Part shown: positions 55,718-64,000 of the stretch, piece after piece | Layout of the letters: each line of letters opens with the position of its first letter | How positions within the stretch are numbered: the first letter of the stretch is position 1 | From: Paraescarpia echinospica | Taxonomy: Eukaryota; Annelida; Polychaeta; Sabellida; Siboglinidae | Length of the DNA stretch: 64,000 nucleotides | NCBI GenBank assembly: GCA_020002185.1 | Contig: JAHLWY010000260.1 | Location: 1-64,000 of the forward strand | Direction: 5' to 3' | Program-made: the position numbers and the translations under genes | The notes under the pieces: generated by a model | What the model was told of the DNA's origin: nothing | The model's input: the letters and a program-made list of their open reading frames with translations, nothing else | Databases searched by the model: none

Positions 55718-56521
55718 CACGCCCGATACAAGTCACTCCCTAAACCGACTCAACGATTTTCTCCAAGATGTTTTCTCATGGATGACCGATAGCAAATTAA
55801 AGTTACATGCAGATAAACTCAATTCCTCATCGTTGGTACTCCAATGCAGCGAGGTAAACTTAATGACTTTTTTCCAACATGCATCCCGAGTCAAAATATC
55901 ACACCAGCAACATCAGTACGGAATCTATGGGTGACCTTTGATTGCGACTTCAATTTCAGACAACACATATCCCAAACGTGCCGTTGCTGTTTTTATCATA
56001 TCCGTGATCTTCGCCGACATATGTCGCTTTCTGTCGCTAAGACTATCGCAACACCTCTTGTTAGCAGCAGATTAAATTATTGCAGTTCCATCCTTCATAA
56101 TATTACTATCAAGGATATTGCAAAACTACAACGTGTCCAAAATTGTTTAGCAAGGGTAGTTACACAATCTCCTCGATTCTCCCGCTCAGTGCCACTTCTA
56201 AAATAACTGCATTGGCTCCCCGTGGGATATCGCATTATGTTTAAGATCTGCATAATCACCTACCAAGCCCTTTCAGCCAAACAGCCTAGTTATTTACACT
56301 CAATGCTCACACCAGCTAGACAAGCCAGACAACTTCGGTCGTCTAGTTCGAAGTTGCTATCTGTTCCTAGAGTTAAGACAAAGGCTGGAACTCGAGCTTT
56401 TTCAGTTGCCGCGCCAACGATATGGAATTCGCTTCCCGGTAATGTTAAATCAGCAGAAAATATTGTTACATTTCGTGGTCACCTCAAAACCTATATTTTC
56501 AATATCGCCTATCCTCCCTAG
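55718..56521 (+). pseudogene. 2A-type LINE, piece 3: reverse transcriptase C-terminus
   Basis: Resumes at PDTSHSLNRLNDF immediately after Polinton B, then MTDSKLKLHADK, a frameshift near 55890, and a C-terminal domain typical of the CR1 group (LQRVQNCLARVV, LHWLPVGYRIMFKICIITYQ, FSVAAPTIWNSLP). It ends at TAG 56521. One in-frame stop lies at about 56204. Together with 31276-31676 and 39930-41633 it forms one LINE insertion. Confidence 0.9.
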
Positions 56522-56734
56522 CTTCCTAGCACATCCATCCATTTGTTGACGACTTTCGCCTAGCACACGAGTACGAGAATGCTTAATCTTTTGATTTTGG
56601 TGCGCCACTGAGCTCGGATTGTCTGAGGATATTCACCCAAAATGTATTTAATATCTAAGACATGATGGTTTTAGACATAATAATAACATTATATATATAT
56701 ACCATTATATATACATACCATTATATTATATGTA

Positions 56735-56765
<31 letters not shown>

Positions 56766-57690
56766 TACCAAAAATGTCAGTCACCTGACGGGGTGCCTTG
56801 GTAGATGACTGCTGTGATAATAATATTTACCAAATGTTAGAAAACACTCGGCATCAATACATATATAAACACCATAGCGCGCTCGCAGATTCTTGTCGTC
56901 TCTTTAACTTGACGATGGTCGGAGATAATGTGAAGTTCATGTCTAACGATAAGCCCTAGTCGTAATAGCGTAGAATTATTAATTAATATTCCTATTGTTA
57001 TATTATTAGCATCAGGGTAGAGATAAGCCTTATTGTGTCTGCGTCTACTCCACGTTGCCAATTCCATGATGCAGGTACCATTTTCTTGAAGTATTTGCAA
57101 CACGCGCGCGGTTCCTGCTATTGTTTGGTTAGGTTTTGCGTATGACACGCATATTATATTTAACGCTCCGAATAAATTATTCTTCCCATGAAAAGTGAGA
57201 TTCTTGACATATATATGAGGAGATATTTTGAAACGATATAGGTCTTACGTCCTATTCGTGGGATCGTACATTAATCCCTGAGAGCTTGGCGTTCGATGTT
57301 CAAACCGTTTAACCTACATACATATGCAAGCTCGATTATTAGAACAAAAGGCACCACATCACATATCTTTTTATACAAACGTATACGTTACGAAACTGAC
57401 AACGTGATAGCCATTATGCCAAATGGCGTTGTTAGATTACATCCTTGTATATCACTTAAAAGCATACTTCAATAGGGAAACCTATTTGATTTCAATTTGT
57501 TTCAACTCATGCTCTGCATCCCAGTGAAAAATCGTATGCAGTACAACATGTTAACTTGTTCTTCTACACGGAGTACTTTTAAACGTACGTCAGAATGTCT
57601 CGCGTCACAATAAAACATTTGTGTGTGTGTGTGTGCGTGTGTGTATGCGTGTGTCTGCGTCCGCGCGCGCGCGTGTGTATATATATGTAT
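56522..57690. other. AT-rich stretch, LINE 3' UTR followed by unassigned DNA
   Basis: The first 150 or so bases are probably the LINE 3' UTR. TA-rich microsatellites lie at 56690-56770. No gene recognised. Confidence 0.5.
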
Positions 57691-57691
57691 G

Positions 57692-57848
<157 letters not shown>

Positions 57849-57914
57849 ATTGCCCTATCGTCACCCGCCACGCTGCACCAACCGCTATGTTGGTGCAGCG
57901 TGGCTGGTCGTTCC

Positions 57915-58456
57915 ATTCTTAAAACAAACTATTGGAAACATTCACATCCTGTCTTTACATGTTTAAAATTTATAAAATTGCATAATAATTATGAAATTGA
58001 AGTTGGAAAATTGATGTATAATTAAGTCCACGGGAGTCTGCCACATTAATTCAACTGGTGAAAAAGCAGTCCAATACAAATGATGCCATCAGGAATGAAA
58101 ACCCTGCTCTAATCGAGCAAGTTGCAACTCTACGAGATGAAATAAACCATAACAACGATATCAAAATGGTATATGACAAGCTTGACAAACTATCATCGGA
58201 CGTGGCAAGCTTAAAGCAGGCGCCTACTGAGCGAAAATCCTTAGCCGCAGTGACAAGTGAGAAACCACGCAGTGTTTTCATGGTTGATAACCAGATTGGG
58301 CGTGACATTCATAAGGTCACCACTGCGGACAACGAACAGGTGGCCTTGCCCAAGGCATACAGAGCTACTCCAAAAGACCTACTAGTAGCTGTCCAGTGGG
58401 GCGAGGCGTGCAAAGACTCGGATATAGAGGAAGTGAAGCAAGATTTCAGCGACCTC
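57915..58456 (+). repeat. Segmental duplication, left copy (chimeric LINE segment)
   Basis: Matches 60507-61092. Both copies join the end of one LINE polymerase to the start of another LINE's ORF1 at the same point. This copy lacks 45 bases (15 codons) found in the right copy near 58411. It retains the ORF1 frame (58058-58513), where the right copy has a one-base deletion. Confidence 0.88.
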
Positions 58457-58513
58457 GCTATGTCGGTCGTCTGCTACTCAATGTTCCACATGTGTTATCC
58501 TGAGTTATGTTGA

Positions 58514-59198
58514 TCGCCGTGCATTAGTTTATGCTACCTGGTAGGCCACATTGTGGAACTCTCAACCATTAGAACTGGCTGCCAATGAGAATGAAATAAT
58601 TGAAAAACATTAGTATTCAAAAAGTAGCGGAAACCTTATTAAAGATGATGTTTTGGTTTTATTTCTCTAAGCATTTGATTTTAGTATGTATGTCTTCAAT
58701 ATAATTACTTACTGCATTGTAATTTTTTATTTGTAACTTAATTTATCTAGTATATTTAGCTTGTCACTACATTTGCTCTATAATTGTATTAAACAATAGC
58801 TATGCAATAAAACATTGATGACCATGACAGTGGACACGTCCGCTTGCTGACGGACTGGCTTATTTGGACCCGTGCCAATGGCCACATCACGACAGTCACC
58901 TTCTGATTGCTATACAAAGAGAGGGCCTACGCCGGATTTACCACCGAAGGGGAAGGATTCATCACTTGAATGAAAACTTCTTCGTGGGTAAGGTAAGGAG
59001 AGTTGCCGTTCAATTTCAGGAAAAGGTTTTGTTAAAAGTGATTCTACACGTTATTGCAGAAGAACTCATTCAACTCGATAGCATTGACGAATGAGCATTA
59101 CGTCTGATAATAAGCACTACATTAAGTAGTCCAGACGTTTCTTTAGCAATATGCTTAATGTCTTATTTGTCTGCTTACATAGTTGCTTTGAAGACACA
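58514..59198. other. Stretch without a recognised gene
   Basis: AT-rich. An open frame at 58864-59094 has no family resemblance that I can see. Confidence 0.45.
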
Positions 59199-59270
59199 AT
59201 GCGTGTGAGTGTTGTCTTGCTTTTAGCCTTGCTGACGCTGGCGGTTGTAGCGGCTCACGAAACGGCTGAA
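59199..59270 (+). CDS. Possible first coding exon with a signal peptide
   Basis: An ATG at 59199 begins MRVSVVLLLALLTLAVVAAH, a classical cleavable signal peptide (short basic start, Leu/Val core, small residues at the end). The 24th codon is followed directly by a consensus donor GTAAGT at 59271. It would be the first exon of a secreted or membrane protein, whose later exons are not visible. A chance hydrophobic frame cannot be excluded. Confidence 0.45.
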
Positions 59271-59860
59271 GTAAGTGGCACATTTCATATTTTATTGCTA
59301 GTTACGTCGCATTTGAAACTCCTTGTAGGCAAACAAAAAAGGATGCCGATGTTAGAGTACTAATGCAAACTACGAGATTCACAATACAGCGTATCACAAT
59401 TAAGCTCAACAGCTTTTGTTATTGTTGTTATCATATTGTTATAATTATTATAGTTGTCGTCATAACAATATCATCCGCTTGTAATTTTAAATTCAAATCT
59501 CTAATATAGATATGTTCATATCGCATTAGCACCTCAGTTGTTGGGCATCATCGGAAAAGAACGTACATATACATATGTATACGCACATAAATATGCGCAT
59601 ATATATATATATATATCGGTAAATAAAAAATGTTGTGCACATTTCCCTTCCTAAATACGTACGTTTGACGACGTTTATGTATATTCTAATAGTTATTGAC
59701 GAAGTCATGCATGCATACCCGTAGATAGGTTATTCACTGGGAAAGGGGTGACGGGTGTTTAATAAATACTACTATACCAAGCGACTTAAACAACGCACGA
59801 CCAAGTTGGTATACGAAGCTTACAAAATTGATAATTATTTACTACTAATACGTTATCTTT
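59271..59860. other. AT-rich stretch, possible intron
   Basis: Contains a TA microsatellite at about 59596-59618. No gene recognised. Confidence 0.45.
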
Positions 59861-59869
59861 GGTTGATTA

Positions 59870-60645
59870 AACAAACTTGAATATTACGGTATAAGGGGTA
59901 CTTCTCTCAAATGGTTTAAGAGTTACATTTCAAACAGGAAACAGTATATTAAGTAGAGTTCTAGTGACTCACTTCAGCAGAATGTCACACACATTATCCC
60001 ACAGGGGTCAATCCTCGATCCGCGTTTGTTTATTTTATATATTAATGACCTTCCATTCTGTGTAAATATGTGTAAAACAATATTGTTTGCTGATGACACT
60101 ACTATATACAAAACTGGAAAACAAATTAATGAAATATATAAAGATATGAATAACGAACTTGAAATATTAGCTGACTGGTTTCGTGCAAATAAGCAATCTT
60201 TAAACATATCTAAGACAAAATGCATGTTATTTTCTAGATCTCGTCCTGCTCAGAACGAAGAACTATTATTAGCGATAGCTAATAATATAATTCAGCGAAC
60301 AAAATGTATAACATTTCTAAGCCTTCATATGGATGACAAACTTGATTGGCAAGAACATATAAATGCATACAAAAACAAGCTAACGTTCCAATAACTGCAC
60401 TTAAAACAATCCATTACACTTTAGTTTACCTGTACTTGACATACGGAATCATTTTGTGGGATCCACATACAAAACTCATATCGAAAAATTATTAATTTTG
60501 CAAAAAATTCTTAAAACAAACTATTGGAAACATTCACATCCTCTCTTTACATGTTTAAATTTTAAAAAATTGAATGATAATTATGAAATTGAAGTTGGAA
60601 AATTGATGTATAATTATGTCCACGGGAGTCTGCCACATTAATTCA
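59870..60645 (+). pseudogene. LINE reverse-transcriptase relic (palm and C-terminus)
   Basis: Contains LFILYINDLPF, LFADDTTIYK (the catalytic Asp pair) and NISKTKCMLFS in the frame 60026-60394. After a shift comes a C-terminal piece (60456-60641) with LKTNYWKHSHPL and LMYNYVHGSLPH. The family resembles the 3' LINE fragment at 24797-25568. It is directly followed, without a 3' UTR, by ORF1 of another LINE. Confidence 0.78.
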
Positions 60646-61092
60646 ACTGGTGAAAAAGCAGTCCAATACAAATGATGCCATCAGGAATGAAAACACTGCT
60701 CTAATCGAGCAAGTTGCAACTCTACGAGATGAAATAAACCATAACAACGATATCAAAATGGTATATGACAAGCTTGACAAACTATCATCGGACGTGGCAA
60801 GCTTAAAGCAGGCGCCTACTGAGCGGAAATCCTTCGCCGCAGTGACAAGTGAGAAACCACGCAGTGTTTTCATGGTTGATAACCAGATTGGGCGTGACAT
60901 TATAAGGTCACCACTGCGGACAACGAACAGGTGGCCTTGCCCAAGGCATACAGGGCTACTCCAAAAGACCTACTGGTAGCTGTCCAGTGGGGCGAGGCGT
61001 GCAAAGAGACGGAGGAACTAACTATCGTGTGTGGCAATGCAGTCATGGAAGACTCGGATATAGAGGAAGTGAAGCAAGATTTCAGCGACCTC
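60507..61092 (+). repeat. Segmental duplication, right copy
   Basis: Partner of 57915-58456. See that entry for differences. Confidence 0.88.
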
Positions 61093-61731
61093 ATCACCAA
61101 AGCAACAGAGAACAACAACCGAGTGACGACTAGCAGTGTCTTGCCCGACACAACAGAGACACAAGAAGACAATATTAAGGAAATTAACACTTTCCTGAGA
61201 GATAAGTGTAGTGACACGGGGGCCCGGTTCGTTGACAACGATCAAAACTTCTTGTTTCCTTATGAATCCTGCGACACGTCAGCATTTCAGAGTGACGGTA
61301 TAAGTCTTTCTGCGTTCGGGATGAACAAGCTGATGAGCAACCTGTCACTAATACTCCGTAACCATCGAGAAGGCGGAGCGCAGCGGGGATCCTGTTCACA
61401 GAAGAGCTGCAATGAGTCGAAATCAACTGGTAACAGGTCGACGAAACAGCGACGCAGCGCGCCATCTGGTCATCCATTGTCAAAAGGAAGCCGCTATACG
61501 CCGAGAGCGACTTGGAAACGACCACCGAAACAGGACCGAGGTACGCACGCTATTCGCCCTTCTAATGCGCGTGACCGTGCAACCGCTGGCTACGTACGTA
61601 TTGCTGGCCAGTGTAACAAGTGTGGTGAGACAAATCATGTCACCCAGACTTGTCGACATGAGAATGCTGTGTCGTGCTTTGTATGTGGTCAAAAGGGCCA
61701 CAAAAGCCAACATCATACGAAAATGGACTAG
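60650..61731 (+). pseudogene. LINE ORF1: coiled coil, esterase-like domain, two zinc knuckles
   Basis: The N-terminal frame (60650-60979) has a coiled-coil-like stretch (IEQVATLRDEINHNND). A one-base deletion near 60902 moves the text to the frame 60931-61731. That frame continues with an SGNH-esterase-like segment (VTTSSVLPDT, then DGISLSAFGMNKL, where the usual catalytic His is Ser), a basic region, and two CCHC knuckles (CNKCGETNHVTQTC and CFVCGQKGHKSQHH). The layout is that of ORF1 proteins of CR1-superfamily LINEs, which bind element RNA. ORF2 follows about 50-200 bases later. Confidence 0.78.
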
Positions 61732-61779
61732 ATAAGCGGCCGAAATAACACGGCCATGTACGGAATACGGAGCTCTCAA

Positions 61780-64000
61780 TATTCGACCTATAATCACCCG
61801 TTGCCGTAGCATACCACAACACAGAACAACAGGTGTGAATGCAGACAATTTAGTCACGCTTGCGATCAATCGACGGTGAGGCTTACCAACGATTCTGAGT
61901 CTCAACGCTCGGTCACCGAGTATTGAGAAATCAGGTGAATTGCTCGCGGTAGCACGCACGAACAACGTGGGCTGCGTGTGTGTCACAGAAACCTGGGTCG
62001 AGAATTACATGTCAACGGAATCTGTCGGTTTGGCAGGCTTCAGTTGTGAACGAAAGGACCGCGTGGATAAAGGAGGCGGGGGAGTAGCGTGTTATGTGGC
62101 CGAGACCATTGCTTATGACCGGCTACATGATATTGAAGATGCTGAACACGAAGTGATATGGATTAAAATGAAGCCTAGGAAAGTACCAAGAAAATACTCG
62201 TGAATTATTTTAGCGTGCATCTACCACCCACCTGGTGCTGACAATGGCTCTATGCGAGAGTATCTGATAACTAGTCTGGACACAGTTTTCCGACGTAGCC
62301 CAGATTGTGGTGTCATTATCAGTGGTGATTTTAATCAATTCAAGGACACGTTTTACGGACACATTATGGATACGAGCAGCTTGTTAAGACAGCCACGCGT
62401 AATTGTGCAATTTTGGATAAAATGTGGTCTAACATGTCACCTGTGTACGGCTATCCGACAGTGCTTGATGAATTGGGAACATCAGATCACAAGATTATCT
62501 TATTGGTGCCACAGTGGTTCATAACACTTGACACGGGCATGGTCCAGTACACCGTTACCAGGCGAATGGGTAACAACGAACGAGCATTGTTCACTTCGGC
62601 TCTGTCACAGACCAGAAGGGAGTTTATGTACACATTGCCTACGTGCGAGGAACAGTTTAATCTCTTCCAAGAAACCATGGACACTGGACACGTGCTGTCC
62701 GTACAAGACTGTGTTACGTCACAGCACAGATAAACCGTGGGTCACACATGGATTCCGACACCTCGTTAGGCAGAGGCAACGTGCTCACAAGGCAGGTGAC
62801 ATGGAACGGGCCAATAAACTCCGGAATTTTGTGAATCGCACAGCACCTAAATTACGACACCAGTTCTATCAATCTAAAATAGCATCAATTGAGGAAACAT
62901 CGTCACGCGACTGGTGAAAGCACGTGAAGTCACTCATGGGAAACGCATCTGGCAGTCGCAACGAGATGCTGGGGCTGACAAATAAAATTACTGGTGGAGA
63001 TGTAGTCAGCTTAGTCAACTCCATGAATGCGTTCTTCCTGTCGCTGAGTGAAGACTTACCGAAATTGCAGACTTCCCATCCGATCTTTGACATTAAGGAA
63101 CCACTGCCAGCTGAATTCACAATCAGCGTGACTGACACTGAGTTGGCACTTAGTAAGGTCAAAGTGAACAAAGCCACGGGTCCGGAAAATATACTACCAT
63201 GGGCTTTGAAAAACTGTTCGCACCTTCTTGCGGCACCGGTCACTGCAATATTCAACAGCTCGCTCAGGAAAGGTGTATTGCCAACATTGTGGAAATCAGC
63301 AACCGTTATTCCGTTGTCGAAGAAACATCCTCCAGTGACAGTTGAACATGACATTAGACCTATATCGCTTACACCAGTTCTGGCTAAGGTTTTTGAATCT
63401 CTAGGGTCGATGTTTATATTAAACCACAAATAGATGACAAGCAGTTTGGAGGTATGTTAGGGACTGGTACCATGGACGCTCTTATTGGAATACTTCACAA
63501 ATGGTACGAAACCACCGATATAAAGGGCAATTTTGTAAAAGTGCTATTTCTTGACTACAGCAAAGCATTTGATCTAATTAACCACGATATACTAATCCAG
63601 AAACTGATTGCAATGGAAGTACCACCACACCTGGTCCGATGGATGGTAGCGTTTCTACTAGACCGCGAACAGAGAGTAAAAATCGGCGACGCAGTGTCAA
63701 AGCCATGCTATCTTAATGGGGGCGTTCCCCAGGGAACTTTGTCAGGACCAAAACACTTTGTGGTTCATATCAATGATTTGCAAACATCTTGTCCTATATT
63801 TAACTATGTTGACGATTGCACCATTTTTGAAATATGCAATCAAAGTATGATATCTGTTATACAGGATTCTACCAACATTATTGAGCGATGGTCTAGTAAT
63901 AATGACATGCGCATCAGTACGAGTTAGACAAATGATTATATGTTTCGGTAAAGATAGAACATTTGTAGAATCTCTGCCGTATATTGATATAAATGGGACA
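61780..64000 (+). pseudogene. LINE ORF2: endonuclease and reverse transcriptase, runs off the window
   Basis: The endonuclease text is CVCVTETWVENY, ERKDRVDKGGGGVACYV (61940-62203) and, after a stop, IISGDFNQF (62252-62524). A linker follows (62413-62917). The polymerase has VNKATGPENILPWAL (62924-63433) and, after another shift, VLFLDYSKAFDLINHDIL, GGVPQGTLSGPKHF and YVDD in the frame 63454-63927. A stop is present at about 63925, with text likely continuing beyond the window. At least four frame breaks make the copy dead. The wording differs from the other three LINE families in the window. Confidence 0.82.

Noticed and set aside
58864..59094. 76-codon open frame
   Set aside because: No homology, signal or splice context that I can see.

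Overview
The window is animal nuclear DNA from a repeat-rich genome. Several coding segments are bounded by spliceosomal GT/AG signals, there are many microsatellites, and most long reading frames belong to transposons. Recognisable host coding material is minor: probable exons of a laminin-G domain protein (17.2-24.3 kb, + strand), a broken G-protein-coupled receptor relic (26.4-29.7 kb) and one possible signal-peptide exon (59.2 kb). The mix of CR1-type LINEs, a LINE with a 2A-like motif, Gypsy elements and Polintons suits a marine invertebrate, but I cannot name the species or phylum.

Left part. A Gypsy-type LTR retrotransposon (minus strand, 8025 down past base 1) is split inside its RNase H domain by a CR1-type LINE at 915-5135, with a perfect 5-bp target duplication. 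A second CR1 copy of the same family (about 18700-23455, + strand) lies between two probable laminin-G exons. Between them are a LINE relic, a 3.85-kb DNA transposon with 570-bp terminal inverted repeats (11541-15389), and another LINE relic. The receptor relic holds a decayed Gypsy pol fragment.

Central part (31.3-56.5 kb), the most remarkable region. One decayed LINE with a 2A-like motif is split into three pieces by two Polinton (Maverick) elements. Polinton A (31677-39929, 8.25 kb) has target duplication CTCCAG. It has very long inverted repeats, each carrying a spliced zinc-finger gene, and keeps only one conserved Polinton gene in its core. Polinton B (41634-55717, 14.1 kb) has target duplication CACGCC and about 415-bp inverted repeats. 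It carries a near-complete gene set, all on the minus strand: zinc-finger protein, protein-primed family B DNA polymerase, packaging ATPase, two conserved proteins of unknown function, chromodomain integrase, a small hydrophobic protein, minor capsid protein, a pVI/pX-like basic protein, major capsid protein and adenain-type cysteine protease. Several genes are broken by stop codons or frameshifts. Major capsid, pVI-like protein, the 255-residue protein and the zinc-finger protein look intact.

Right part (56.5-64 kb). This holds a long CTGC microsatellite, a duplicated chimeric LINE segment, a LINE reverse-transcriptase relic, and a two-ORF LINE (esterase-like and zinc-knuckle ORF1, then endonuclease and reverse transcriptase) that runs off the right end. 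No rRNA, tRNA, CRISPR array or prokaryotic operon was seen.
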